Below are positions 1 through 8,790 of a stretch of 64,000 nucleotides of DNA, one piece after another; position 1 is the first letter of the stretch; each line of letters begins with the position of its first letter. The position numbers and the translations under genes are program-made. The stretch comes from Flammeovirga aprica JL-4 (GTDB taxonomy: Bacteria; Bacteroidota; Bacteroidia; Cytophagales; Flammeovirgaceae): NCBI RefSeq assembly GCF_012844305.1, contig NZ_JABANE010000020.1, forward strand, positions 1-64,000, given 5' to 3'. The notes below the pieces were generated by a model. The model worked only from the letters and a program-made list of their open reading frames with translations. It did no database searches and had not been told where the DNA came from.

Positions 1-1278
1 TTCTTGATCAAGCAATGCAGTTAAGATTTCACTGCTGTTCACATTATTTGCCTTATTAAGAAGTCTTTCTAGCATTTGCTTATAAACAATTGCCACCTCT
101 TTATTGGGTATTTTTAAACCATAATAATAGTTGATATCTTCTTGTTTAGCATAATCAATTGTCAAATATCCATTAAACAACAATAACCCTAAAACCGTTT
201 TCTCTGCTCCTCTTTCCAAATCTTTAAAAATAGTGGTCTCGGAAATTTCACTTTCCATCACCTGACCATCGATCAAGCCCGTTAATTTCTTTTCAAGATC
301 TGCATTCGCATTGGTCAATAACACTTCTATTAATTCATTTGCTGAGGTATTGACCCAATAAGGTTGTACCCCTTCTTCAATTGAATCAGCAAAATTAATA
401 ATTGACCAAGGATTATAAACTTGACTTTTGCCAAATTGATAACCATTATACCATTCCTTCACTTTATCAAACTGTTCTTCCTCTGAGATGGATAATAGTA
501 GAGTCTTTACCTCTTCTTCCTGTAATCCAAACTTGTCTGAAAATGTTTGATTCAATACACTGTAAACTCTAAGGTTATTCAAACCTGAAAAAATGCTTTC
601 CTTCGCAACCCTTAAAATCCCAGTGATTACTCCTTTGTATAAATAATCATTGTCCTTAAAACCTGCTGATAAAAAATTACGCATAAACGTAATCATTTCA
701 TTGTAATAGCCCTCCTGCCATGATTTAATAATACAGGAGTCATATTCATCAATCAAGATCACTACATTTTGATCATAAACTTTATGCAAGACTCTTGAAA
801 ATAGAATCAAAAAATTGGATAATCTGCTAGGGTCTACCTCTTCACCTTTAAAGAGTTTGTTTAGATAATTAAAATCTCTTTCATCTAATACATCCCTCGA
901 AATTATAGCCTTATAATCATCTAAAAAGTCTTGTAATATTGAAGTGACTTTTTTGATTGACTCTACATAAGTCAACTCCTTTATGTCTTTAAATGAAAGA
1001 TAAATCACAGGATATTTCCCCTGAAGTTCCCATGACTTTGTCTCCCGTATCTTTAAATGCTCGAATAATGAAGCATTTTCTTCTGACTTTTTAATATCTA
1101 AGAAAGCATGAAGCATAGACATATTTAAAGTCTTTCCAAATCGGCGGGGACGGGGAATTAAAATTGATTTAGCACTACTATCAATCACCTCCTCAATAAA
1201 AAGAGATTTATCGATATAGTAATAATCTTCTTTGATTACCTCCTTAAAGTTTGATATGCCTATTGGAAATTTTTTCAT
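1..1278 (-). CDS. AAA-ATPase-like / PD-(D/E)XK nuclease family protein, C-terminus off the window
   Basis: Translating the minus strand from ATG at 1278 gives 426 codons open to the window edge, so the 3' end is missing. The N-terminus carries the PF09820 (AAA-ATPase-like) hallmark: an opening MKKFPIGISNF, then YYIDKS and the P-loop-like stretch IPRPRRFGKTLNMSM, followed by a Walker-B-like VVILIDEYD. The later part (YNGYQFG, VYNPWSIINF, YWVNTS) matches the region leading into the DUF1703 (PF08011) restriction-like nuclease fold that normally follows. The family is very common and multi-copy in Bacteroidota. It is predicted to couple ATP binding to a nuclease domain, but its biological role is unsettled. 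A 32-nt perfect palindrome lies 23 nt upstream of the start. The family call is firm; no function beyond the family is claimed. Confidence 0.85.
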   Translation of the reverse strand, partial: MKKFPIGISNFKEVIKEDYYYIDKSLFIEEVIDSSAKSILIPRPRRFGKTLNMSMLHAFLDIKKSEENASLFEHLKIRETKSWELQGKYPVIYLSFKDIKELTYVESIKKVTSILQDFLDDYKAIISRDVLDERDFNYLNKLFKGEEVDPSRLSNFLILFSRVLHKVYDQNVVILIDEYDSCIIKSWQEGYYNEMITFMRNFLSAGFKDNDYLYKGVITGILRVAKESIFSGLNNLRVYSVLNQTFSDKFGLQEEEVKTLLLSISEEEQFDKVKEWYNGYQFGKSQVYNPWSIINFADSIEEGVQPYWVNTSANELIEVLLTNANADLEKKLTGLIDGQVMESEISETTIFKDLERGAEKTVLGLLLFNGYLTIDYAKQEDINYYYGLKIPNKEVAIVYKQMLERLLNKANNVNSSEILTALLDQE

Positions 1279-1300
1279 GCTTATTGCTTTTTTAAAATAT

Positions 1301-1332
1301 CATCAGCCCACGACTTAAGTCGTGGGCTGATG
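1301..1332. repeat. REP-like perfect palindrome (family R)
   Basis: A 32-nt perfect palindrome centred on CCCACGACTTAAGTCGTGGG lies just upstream of the ATPase gene. Its core recurs, with variation, at 25184-25229, 50964-51011, 29355-29372 and inside every family A element. The pattern resembles REP sequences mobilised by IS200-like (RAYT) transposases; no such transposase is in the window. Confidence 0.75.
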
Positions 1333-1663
1333 ATGCCTGAAATATCACTCTGTAAAGATAACTAAAATAATAGCTTTGTGCTTTGAATGGAGAAGAAAAC
1401 AAACTTTCACAAAGTTGTAACATCCATATAAAATTCAACATCAAGCATTTGTTAAACTGAAAATCAACACTAAATGAATGTTAATTTACAAACTAAACAC
1501 TTTGCACTCTATTAACTCTTCTCAATATCTGTTAGGCTTTGTGAAATGCGAAAAACATTTCTAAGTGCATTTACGAATACGATTATATCAGCGATTCTTA
1601 AATAGATCTATTCAACACTCTCGTTGTACTCAATAAATTTCAAATCTAAATTAAAGTCTAACT

Positions 1664-2152
1664 ATGAAAACGATAAACCTAAATAGTATCATCAATGCTA
1701 CAAATATTAATTTGTTTGCAAAAACGCAAGAAGATGCCCAACTATTGATCAATCAACTCAATGAAACCTATCTTGATTATTCCTCTAGAAACACCAGAGA
1801 ATACTTGAGCCTGGACAATACTATGGACAGAAAAGAAAGAAATCAAGCGACATTGGCCGAAAATGAAGCAAGAATTCTGTACTTGGAAGGCCGTATCCCA
1901 CAACTTGATGAAGGAGATCTGCGAAGAAAAGAAATGGAACTTGAACTAGAAGAACTTCAAGTAGACGTCAAAAAGACAAACTTCGACCTCCAAAACAGTT
2001 ACGGTTTTGATATGATTATCAGAGGCCTAAGCTATGACATCAATCAACTAAGAACCACTTCCCTTCTAGGTGTTTTAAAAGACATCTTTGATTATGTAGA
2101 TGCTCAAAGTTGGACCGTCAATGACTATGGCTTAAAAGCAAAAGCAGTCTAA
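1664..2152 (+). CDS. hypothetical coiled-coil protein
   Basis: This is a 162-residue soluble protein with no signal peptide and no membrane segment. The middle (roughly residues 50-110) is rich in Glu, Lys, Arg and Leu with heptad-like spacing (NEARILYLEGRIPQLDEGDL and on), suggesting a coiled coil. The ends are mixed alpha-helical. The gene stands alone: 385 bp of non-coding DNA precede it, and a strong intrinsic terminator follows 65 nt after the stop, so it is a monocistronic unit. I do not recognise the family. Reality of the gene is supported by length, a clean ATG and a private terminator; function is unknown. Confidence 0.7.
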   Translation: MKTINLNSIINATNINLFAKTQEDAQLLINQLNETYLDYSSRNTREYLSLDNTMDRKERNQATLAENEARILYLEGRIPQLDEGDLRRKEMELELEELQVDVKKTNFDLQNSYGFDMIIRGLSYDINQLRTTSLLGVLKDIFDYVDAQSWTVNDYGLKAKAV

Positions 2153-2215
2153 TAAGTAGAAGTACAAATTCAAAATTAACTATGATTTATTTTTGACTTA
2201 GTACTTATTAAACCT

Positions 2216-2248
2216 GAGAGCTTGTACACTGTTACAAGCTCTTTTGGT
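2216..2248 (+). terminator. intrinsic terminator of the 1664-2152 gene
   Basis: A 9-bp perfect stem, GAGCTTGTA (2218-2226) with TACAAGCTC (2233-2241), closes a 6-nt loop and is followed by TTTT. It sits 65 nt downstream of the stop codon. Confidence 0.85.
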
Positions 2249-2287
2249 TTTATACGAAATCAAAAGTAAAGGAAAATTTTAAAAAAA

Positions 2288-2471
2288 AGGTGAAAATGGT
2301 TCGCATTGTGGTCCGTGAGACGTAAAGCATTTCGTCTCTACAGGGGGCCTACTTTCAAATCAATGAACTACTAAATTGAAAAGTTATCGCATGTAGAGCC
2401 ACAATGCGTTGTGGCTCAAGAACCATCATAAAAACCACCTTTCTTCATTCTTCATTCTTCATTCTTCATTC
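2288..2471. repeat. family B inverted-repeat element, copy B1
   Basis: The left arm ATGGTTCGCATTGTGG pairs imperfectly with a right arm containing CCACAATGCGTTGTGGCTC and AAGAACCAT. The right side ends in a short tandem run of TTCATTC units (about 2444-2471). Equivalent arms and tails recur at 25473, 34166, 41095, 48797, 52116 and 57142. The element directly abuts the IS30-type HTH gene at 2488. Confidence 0.7.
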
Positions 2472-2487
2472 AAAAATAATCCTCATC

Positions 2488-3009
2488 ATGAAAAACCTCA
2501 CCCTAGCCGACCGAAAATATATCGAATTTGCCCTTCAAATGAACCGTAGCAAAACAACCATCGCAAGAAAACTAGGCGTTGCTCCCTCCACCATCTACCG
2601 TGAAATCAAACGAAATTCAAAACGCTCAAAATACATCGCTACCTACGCACAACAATTGGCCATTGCCCGAAAAAAGTTAACAGGAGGTTTATCCAAAAAG
2701 AAAAAGTATTTCAGAAAATACAAAAGAAGAAATCCCTACCGTCTCTATGCCGACCGCAGGCAAATATTTTGGTGCTCTGACTCACCATTAGTCTACTCTA
2801 ACTACTTCAAAACTCCTTCCCTACATTTAAAATTGAAAAAGAAACGTTACCAAAAAAGGTTAAACAATAAAAAGAAATTCCATTTCAGAAACGACCTCTC
2901 TCTCTTCTTACTATTCAAAGCACATAAAGAAAAATACACCCAAGATCAACATACCTCTAAAAGTAACCCTATCGAAATTATCTTCAAGGCAGTAAGACAT
3001 ATTGCTTAA
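2488..3009 (+). CDS. orphan IS30-type helix-turn-helix protein lacking a transposase catalytic domain
   Basis: The start was set at ATG 2488 rather than the longer frame at 2404, because the upstream codons fall inside the family B repeat. Residues 1-65 are a good match to the N-terminal HTH_38 domain of IS30 transposases (LTLADRKYIEFALQ, TIARKLGVAPSTIYREIKRN). IS30 transposases are normally well over 300 residues with a DDE domain. This protein has only 173 residues, and the remainder is a very basic, Lys/Arg/Tyr-rich tail (KKKKYFRKYKRR, LKLKKKRYQKRLNNKKK) with no DDE motifs. It could be a truncated transposase or a domesticated DNA-binding protein. The frame is intact with a normal stop. 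Confidence 0.6.
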   Translation: MKNLTLADRKYIEFALQMNRSKTTIARKLGVAPSTIYREIKRNSKRSKYIATYAQQLAIARKKLTGGLSKKKKYFRKYKRRNPYRLYADRRQIFWCSDSPLVYSNYFKTPSLHLKLKKKRYQKRLNNKKKFHFRNDLSLFLLFKAHKEKYTQDQHTSKSNPIEIIFKAVRHIA

Positions 3010-3221
3010 TTTTCAGATTCCTACCCCCTTATCACTATTTTCCATATTCTTGTTTTACTATTTTCGTCTACGTCACAGACAACATTTACTTTTATCTCAT
3101 TATCCCATCAACAATGCTCCGAAAAGGAGTTTTTTTATGCTTGAATTTCGGTGATGTTGCATTTGCTCACGAATTCTTTTTTTATAAATGAGTTGTGGTT
3201 GGGGTGTTTGGGAAATAGGTT

Positions 3222-3229
3222 TATATTTG
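3222..3229 (+). promoter_or_regulatory. candidate -7 promoter box for the 3269 membrane gene
   Basis: TATATTTG matches the Bacteroidota -7 consensus TAnnTTTG. A TGGTTG element lies about 21 nt upstream, and the ATG at 3269 about 40 nt downstream. It lies inside the longer alternative frame from 3188, which favours the 3269 start. Confidence 0.4.
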
Positions 3230-3268
3230 GGGCGACAAACATTCTGTTTCATTTTTTTTATTTCATTA

Positions 3269-4636
3269 ATGGATCCTTTATACAACTTATTAATCACTCC
3301 AGTTTATTTATTGATTATTTATGTTGTAATTGCACCCTATTTTGCTAAACGATGGACAAATAAATACACAAAAAAATATTATTGGTGGGGTTTACATGCT
3401 AAATTAACAGGATCTATATTCTTTTGCTTAATCTATCAATTTTATTACGGTGGCGGGGATACTACTGCTTATTTCAATCAGGGGAGTATTTTAGCCGACG
3501 CATTTCTAGATTCTCCCGTTATAGGACTTGAAACTTTTTTTTATGATGGAAAAACAATAAGTGGACAAAGTATTTATTACTTAGGCAAGATATATATGAA
3601 GCGTAGTCAAAGTACTTGGACAATGGTACAATTATCAGGTATAATTCAATTATTTACTTTCAAATCCTTTTACTCTACAGCTTTATTTTTTGCTTTTTGG
3701 TCTTTCTTAGGTTCTTGGAAAATTGTACAATTATTCACCCCGATTTATAAAAAAAATTTCAAATTAATATGCCTTGCTGTTTTGTTTATTCCTTCATGCC
3801 TTTTTTGGGCAAGTGGGATAATAAAAGAAACTGTTACTACTGGAGCAATAGGTTTTTTTGTCTATTATTTCGGTAATATTTTTTTGAGGAAAAAAGACTA
3901 CGTTATATCCTTAGTTATTTTAACTATTACATTTTTTCTTGTAAAGTATATAAAAGGAGCAACAATTTACGTTCTATTCCCATGCTTATTATTATGGGTA
4001 TTCCTCTTCTACTATAATAAAATAACGATCTTAGTAAAATATACTATTTCTTTATTACTCTTTCTATCCATTCCTTTAGCACTTTTCCTTATTGCACCCA
4101 AAATACAAGAGTACGTAGAAAATAACGACGAGTTTATAGCGGCACAACGGACTATTTCTGGCTTTCAAGGAGATCATGGTAGTAGCTGGCATACTAACAG
4201 GGGGCATGGTGGAGGTCAGGCATCCACTTATCATTTAACTACGGCAGGTGACTTAAGTATTTTTGGCATGTTAAAATCACTACCTGAGGCAATTAGTTAC
4301 ACTTTGTTCAGACCTTTTCCATGGGAAACAAAAAAAGTGGTTCAACTCTTAGGATCATTTGAAAGTTTTGCTTTTCTGATTCTCACAATTTATATTTTCT
4401 TGAAAGTCGGAATTATCAATACTATAAAGCAAACTTTCACAGATCCTAATCTAGGTTTTGTATTAAGCTATGCACTTTTCTTTGGTTTTATTGCAGGGTA
4501 TATTTCATTTAACTATGGTGTACTACAACGCTTTAAAACTCCTATGATGCCCTTTTATACCTTATTCTTAGTGATACACTATCAGTATATTCTTAAAACT
4601 AAAACGAAGGAAAAAAAATCATTCAAAAAAAGATAG
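3269..4636 (+). CDS. polytopic membrane protein, candidate polysaccharide polymerase
   Basis: From ATG 3269 the product is 455 residues and strongly hydrophobic, with about ten predicted membrane helices. An extended hydrophilic loop (TISGFQGDHGSSWHTNRGHGGGQ) precedes the last three helices. Polytopic architecture with one large late loop, next to a polysaccharide operon, is typical of Wzy-type O-antigen polymerases, but no diagnostic motif is visible, so this is context inference. The frame could begin at ATG 3188 (27 residues more); I chose 3269 because a -7-like box lies between them and the shorter N-terminus (MDPLYNLLI) begins close to the first helix. Its last 18 bp overlap the last 18 bp of the convergent glycosyltransferase gene. 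Confidence 0.75.
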   Translation: MDPLYNLLITPVYLLIIYVVIAPYFAKRWTNKYTKKYYWWGLHAKLTGSIFFCLIYQFYYGGGDTTAYFNQGSILADAFLDSPVIGLETFFYDGKTISGQSIYYLGKIYMKRSQSTWTMVQLSGIIQLFTFKSFYSTALFFAFWSFLGSWKIVQLFTPIYKKNFKLICLAVLFIPSCLFWASGIIKETVTTGAIGFFVYYFGNIFLRKKDYVISLVILTITFFLVKYIKGATIYVLFPCLLLWVFLFYYNKITILVKYTISLLLFLSIPLALFLIAPKIQEYVENNDEFIAAQRTISGFQGDHGSSWHTNRGHGGGQASTYHLTTAGDLSIFGMLKSLPEAISYTLFRPFPWETKKVVQLLGSFESFAFLILTIYIFLKVGIINTIKQTFTDPNLGFVLSYALFFGFIAGYISFNYGVLQRFKTPMMPFYTLFLVIHYQYILKTKTKEKKSFKKR

Positions 4637-5686
4637 AAAGTTATTTTGATTAGATTGGACAGAATAATTCTCTTGTATTTTTTTTCTAGCCTCAATAGAC
4701 ATGGTTTTTGTATAAGCATTTTCTAAAAAAGTAGATAATGCATTATACCACTCCTCTTCTGAAGAACAGATAAAACCATTAATACCGTCATCTACAATAT
4801 TTGTATTCACCCCAACAGGAGACACAATAGCTGGAATACCCAATGCCATATACTGTAGTGCTTTAAAACCGCATTTCCCTTTTGCCCAAATATCATCTTT
4901 AAGAGGCATTATCCCTATATCAAACTGCATCAAATCTTGTATTTCAGTCTCTTTTGACCAAGGTTGATATATAAGTGATTGAATGGGAAACTTAGGATCT
5001 TCATTCGAAATCATCCTAAATTCAAAATCATATTTTTGCTCTAGCTTTTGAAATACTGGAATTAAAAATTCAATATACTGTGCAGTAGTCAGTGTCCCCG
5101 TCCAACCAATAATTGGTTTCTGATTTTGCTTTTTCCTAAAAAGTGATGGATTATGATAATTTTCAGTATCAATTGTCGTTGGATTGATGACTACATTCTG
5201 ATTATATTGCTGTGCATACTCTTTAAGATATTGGTTTCCAACACTTACAACAGAGGCCCATCTGATAATCCAATTTACTTTACCATACATCTTCAGTTTA
5301 TTAAACTTTGCATTGTGCTCAGAATAATTGGGTAACCAAATTGCGTCATCAAAATCATAAATGACTTTCTTTTTTAATACTTTAGCAATAATGAATTCAA
5401 AAATAGGAGGACCAATATGAGATGCTTCTCGATGAATAAAAACCTTTTCAAAATTACTTAATTGAAACATTAATCGAAATCGTTTAAAAAAAGCACTTAA
5501 GATGGCCATTGACTTTTGAAAAAAATGTCCTGGTTGGTGAAGAATCTTCCAGGCATCTAAAGTTAAAAAAGAATGATACTCATACTCAATACCATTCTCT
5601 TTTATCAAATCTAAATACTGTTCAAATCGAAATCGCTGTGATGGAGCAATAGATTTGGGGTAAGGTGCTAATATTAATATTTTCAT
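4619..5686 (-). CDS. GT4-type glycosyltransferase
   Basis: This 355-residue GT-B fold protein opens with MKILILAPYPKS and has a C-terminal nucleotide-sugar-binding half. Recognisable parts are IIGWTGTLTT, DIGIMPLKDD, and the helix KCGFKALQYMALGIPAIVSPVG followed by a GINGF turn, which is the usual donor-binding region of GT4 enzymes (Glycos_transf_1). It is probably cytoplasmic or membrane-associated and would transfer a sugar to a lipid-linked glycan; donor and acceptor cannot be read from sequence. It is the last gene of the operon that starts at 15913, lying 13 nt after the preceding gene. The 3' end overlaps the convergent membrane-protein gene by 18 bp. Confidence 0.85.
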   Translation of the reverse strand: MKILILAPYPKSIAPSQRFRFEQYLDLIKENGIEYEYHSFLTLDAWKILHQPGHFFQKSMAILSAFFKRFRLMFQLSNFEKVFIHREASHIGPPIFEFIIAKVLKKKVIYDFDDAIWLPNYSEHNAKFNKLKMYGKVNWIIRWASVVSVGNQYLKEYAQQYNQNVVINPTTIDTENYHNPSLFRKKQNQKPIIGWTGTLTTAQYIEFLIPVFQKLEQKYDFEFRMISNEDPKFPIQSLIYQPWSKETEIQDLMQFDIGIMPLKDDIWAKGKCGFKALQYMALGIPAIVSPVGVNTNIVDDGINGFICSSEEEWYNALSTFLENAYTKTMSIEARKKIQENYSVQSNQNNFLSFFE

Positions 5687-5699
5687 AAATTTTTAAAAA

Positions 5700-6854
5700 C
5701 TAGAGAATAGATTTATACACTTTTTCGACTATAGAAAATTTACGATTGTTTTTTGCTAATTCTACTATAGTATTAGTCTTCTCCGAACGTTTCACCTTGT
5801 CTACAATTTCAACAATTTCGTTTAATGCCTTATGATTATTTTTACTATCCCAAATAACACCAATATTATTTTCTTTTATCAGATTTGAATCATCACCTAT
5901 ACCCTCTGAAATTAAAATAGGAAGTCCATTTGCCCAATATTCTCCATTCTTAATAGGAGAAAGGCCTATTTTAGAAGGGGAAGGTCTATGTAGAGAAAAA
6001 GCAAAATCTGATGCTGATAAATAATTTGGTACTTCACTATGAGGCACAGATCTAATAAAAACATTGTTTTCAGAAGAAAACTGACCCTCAAATTCTTCTA
6101 GTTGTGGTGTTAAAATAATTAAATGATGTAAAGAGGATAAGTTTATAAAATCCTTAAATAAATTAACCGCTTCAGAAGAATAATAAATCCCACCTATTTT
6201 ACCAACATAAATGCCAACAATAGCATTTTCAGGAATCCCTAAATCTTTTCTTATACATTCTCTCTGCTCATGTATAAACTGAAATTTTTGAGTATCAACA
6301 CAACATGGTCCTACTTCTAGAATATCACTTTTAACCCCTTCGGATATTAATTGATTTTTATAATTATTAGAAACAGTTATTATATTTTGAGCATATATTT
6401 TTTGTTTCTCTTCCCAATATTTCTCCATCAAATATCTTGGATCATATTTAGACCAAACACCCGATTCTAACATATAATCAGCATGTGGCTCAAATGACTC
6501 TACAACAAATGGAATTTTATTTTTTTTCCAAACCATCCATGCAATCGCACCAGCAGGAGCTCCTCTTGCAATGATTTTATCAACATTTTCTTTTTTAATG
6601 AAATCAATTAATAATTTTGGAAAAGCAGTAAAATCTTTCAGTTTATCTTTCAATCCATGACCTGTAAAGAAAGGAATGTGCTGTATTTTTAAAGTATCAA
6701 ATTTCAAACTATCGATATCACCATCTCTTTCCATTGAAAAATAAAAGATCTTTTGAACTGAATCAAAAGATGCAAGTATCGAAAGGTGTGGATAAATAGT
6801 TGCCACTGACAAGCCTTCATTGGCTCCCCAGTAACCTAGATATAAAACTTTCAT
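5700..6854 (-). CDS. GT4-like glycosyltransferase
   Basis: A 384-residue GT-B protein. The N-terminal half begins MKVLYLGYWGANEGLS, compatible with an acceptor domain. The C-terminal half has IVGIYVGKIGGIYY, then SASDFAFSLHRPSPSK and KNGEYWANGLPILISEGIGDD, which correspond to the donor-binding loop of GT4 enzymes. The E of KNGEYWANG is the likely counterpart of the second Glu in the EX7E motif. The ATG overlaps the stop of the upstream GT2 gene by 4 bp, so translation is probably coupled. The sugar transferred is unknown. Confidence 0.8.
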   Translation of the reverse strand: MKVLYLGYWGANEGLSVATIYPHLSILASFDSVQKIFYFSMERDGDIDSLKFDTLKIQHIPFFTGHGLKDKLKDFTAFPKLLIDFIKKENVDKIIARGAPAGAIAWMVWKKNKIPFVVESFEPHADYMLESGVWSKYDPRYLMEKYWEEKQKIYAQNIITVSNNYKNQLISEGVKSDILEVGPCCVDTQKFQFIHEQRECIRKDLGIPENAIVGIYVGKIGGIYYSSEAVNLFKDFINLSSLHHLIILTPQLEEFEGQFSSENNVFIRSVPHSEVPNYLSASDFAFSLHRPSPSKIGLSPIKNGEYWANGLPILISEGIGDDSNLIKENNIGVIWDSKNNHKALNEIVEIVDKVKRSEKTNTIVELAKNNRKFSIVEKVYKSIL

Positions 6855-7714
6855 CTATTTATTAATAAAGAAATTGCTGTTGATGTATTTGTAAATAAAG
6901 AACGGATTAGAAAAAAAAGTCCTCTTTTATACTGACGAGTATGAAAAGAATAAGCAGCGGTTGTATAATAAAAATGGCTAAAATATTTCTTTTTCTCTAT
7001 TGGCGTTAATAAAATATTTTGACGAATCAATTGAATATAATTGATATAGTCTTCTACTAGCGTTGGAGAAATTTTTCGAGACATACTATTCTCTAAAATT
7101 CTATAATACATCACTCCTCCTTTATAGTACCCAATTTTACCCTGCTGTAAGACTTGATGTAAAAAATAGCGATCTGCAGTATTGAATAATATATCACTAA
7201 ATTGGATTTGGTATTGTACCAAAATAGATCTTCTATATAGGTATGAAGATGGGCAAGTTTGTGTATTTTCAGAAAATGTTAATAATTCCTCTCTTGTAGT
7301 TAAAGCCTTAAAATATTGATTTAATGATTTCCCTTCAGCATCAATATTTTCTACATCAGAAGCTACTCCTAAATAATTTCTATTCTGTTCTAAAAAAGAA
7401 ACACTCTTTTCTAAAAAATCCTCAGACCAAAGGTCATCGCTGTCTAAGAAAATAATATAATCTCCTTTTGCTTTTTCAAATCCCTTATTACGGGTAATTG
7501 ACACCCCTTCATTCTCTTTTTTAAAAATCTGAAAACGTATATCCTCTTTTATATACTCTTGTATTAAAGTAATTGATGTATCTTTTGAACCATCATCAAC
7601 AATCAGACATTCAAAGTTACTATAGGTTTGATTTAATATACTTTTTAATGTTGGTATAATGAACTTTTCTGCATTATACACAGGGATTATAATGGATACT
7701 GTACTATTTTTCAT
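6851..7714 (-). CDS. GT2-family glycosyltransferase
   Basis: A 287-residue GT-A enzyme. Signature elements of Glycos_transf_2 are clear: VSIIIPVYNAEKFI at the N-terminus, CLIVDDGSKDTS (first acidic motif), GVSITRNKGFEKAKGDYIIFLDSDD (the DXD metal/nucleotide-binding motif) and a downstream LW. The C-terminal third lacks strong membrane helices. Such enzymes use nucleotide-activated sugars to extend lipid-linked oligosaccharides on the cytoplasmic face. It overlaps the preceding acyltransferase gene by 11 bp and the next GT by 4 bp, so it is part of the same operon. Confidence 0.88.
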   Translation of the reverse strand: MKNSTVSIIIPVYNAEKFIIPTLKSILNQTYSNFECLIVDDGSKDTSITLIQEYIKEDIRFQIFKKENEGVSITRNKGFEKAKGDYIIFLDSDDLWSEDFLEKSVSFLEQNRNYLGVASDVENIDAEGKSLNQYFKALTTREELLTFSENTQTCPSSYLYRRSILVQYQIQFSDILFNTADRYFLHQVLQQGKIGYYKGGVMYYRILENSMSRKISPTLVEDYINYIQLIRQNILLTPIEKKKYFSHFYYTTAAYSFHTRQYKRGLFFLIRSLFTNTSTAISLLINR

Positions 7715-8771
7715 TTGTCGAATTGATAACTGCTTGTTTATGTTTCAACTTCAAAAATGGTGATTCATAAAAATTAAATGATAACCATGAGACTAAAATT
7801 GATAATAAAGTAGAAAAGATAAAAAATGACAACATATTTAATATGGTAGCATCACTACCATGATAACAGTATTTATATAGTATCGTTTGTATAAGAGGAT
7901 GATATACATATAAACCAAATGATATTTTACCTAGAAAGATAAAGACTTTATGCTCGAGTATACTTTCATCTTTACCAAAGACATTTATATTGAAAAGAAA
8001 AAATATAACACATGATACCGCTAATATATTTGATCTAAAAATAGAGTATATAGGTAATAAATCAAGAAACGATAATAATATCAACAGTAATGCCCCTCCA
8101 TAGATATATTTGTTTAGTAACTTATGAAAGTTATAATTACGTAGAATAATTGCACCAATACCACCTAATGCCATGGCATCAAACTTTGTTAAATTCAAAA
8201 GACCAAACTGCCAACTCCATCCCCCTATTACCAAATTAACACCAATTTTTAATGAAAAATAGGTGATAAAAAAAATAAATATTGTTTTGAAATGATTCTT
8301 GGTTAAAAATAACAAAGGCCAAAAAATATAAAATTGTTCCTCTACTCCTAATGACCAATAATGTCCTAAATAAGGAAATGTTTCTGTTATAGTTAAAGCA
8401 TAATTAGGTATAAAAGTAACATAATACCATAAATTATTGTAGGCATCAAAATCATTTTCATTTATTAATACATATAGTACTGTCAAAAAAAGATATAAAA
8501 AGTAAATAGGCCAAATTCTTAATATTCTCCTTATATAAAACTTTTTTATATTAATACTCTTAGTTTTTTCTTTCTCTATCAACAATAAATAGGTTATTAA
8601 AAAACCACTTAAAGTAAAAAAAACTGTAACACTCTTTGCTCCAATATCAGAGTGAAAGTTAAAATATGGCAAAGAATGAGCTAATAAAACTAGAAGAGCT
8701 GCTGTGGCACGTACAAAATTTAAAGTAGGTAAATATAATACTTTAATCCCGTTATTGTTTTTCAAACCCAT
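7704..8771 (-). CDS. acyltransferase family 3 (OafA-like) membrane protein
   Basis: The longest open frame begins at a TTG (8807); I prefer ATG 8771, which starts MGLKNNN and gives 355 residues with the family's usual short N-terminal lead. Residues near 15-35 (LPTLNFVRATAALLVLLAHS) hold the Arg and His typical of acyltransferase 3 (PF01757). TVFFTLSGFLITYLL and the HYWSLGVEEQFYIFWPLL segment are also diagnostic. About ten membrane helices are visible. These proteins O-acetylate or otherwise acylate surface glycans, using cytoplasmic acyl-CoA. It likely decorates the polysaccharide made by this operon. Confidence 0.88.
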   Translation of the reverse strand: MGLKNNNGIKVLYLPTLNFVRATAALLVLLAHSLPYFNFHSDIGAKSVTVFFTLSGFLITYLLLIEKEKTKSINIKKFYIRRILRIWPIYFLYLFLTVLYVLINENDFDAYNNLWYYVTFIPNYALTITETFPYLGHYWSLGVEEQFYIFWPLLFLTKNHFKTIFIFFITYFSLKIGVNLVIGGWSWQFGLLNLTKFDAMALGGIGAIILRNYNFHKLLNKYIYGGALLLILLSFLDLLPIYSIFRSNILAVSCVIFFLFNINVFGKDESILEHKVFIFLGKISFGLYVYHPLIQTILYKYCYHGSDATILNMLSFFIFSTLLSILVSWLSFNFYESPFLKLKHKQAVINSTNEK

Positions 8772-8790
8772 AATTATTAAAAAATTATTC

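Noticed and set aside
2444..2471. TTCATTC tandem run as a CRISPR or phase-variable microsatellite
   Set aside because: Units are only 7-10 nt, imperfect and shared with all family B tails; there is no spacer structure.
2404..2487. Extension of the IS30-type gene to an upstream ATG
   Set aside because: The extra 28 codons lie in the family B repeat and its TTCATTC tandem run; the IS30 HTH begins naturally at 2488.
3100..3348. Two 65-codon open frames on opposite strands
   Set aside because: They overlap the start region and promoter of the membrane-protein gene, have biased composition and no recognisable features; they are frame shadows.
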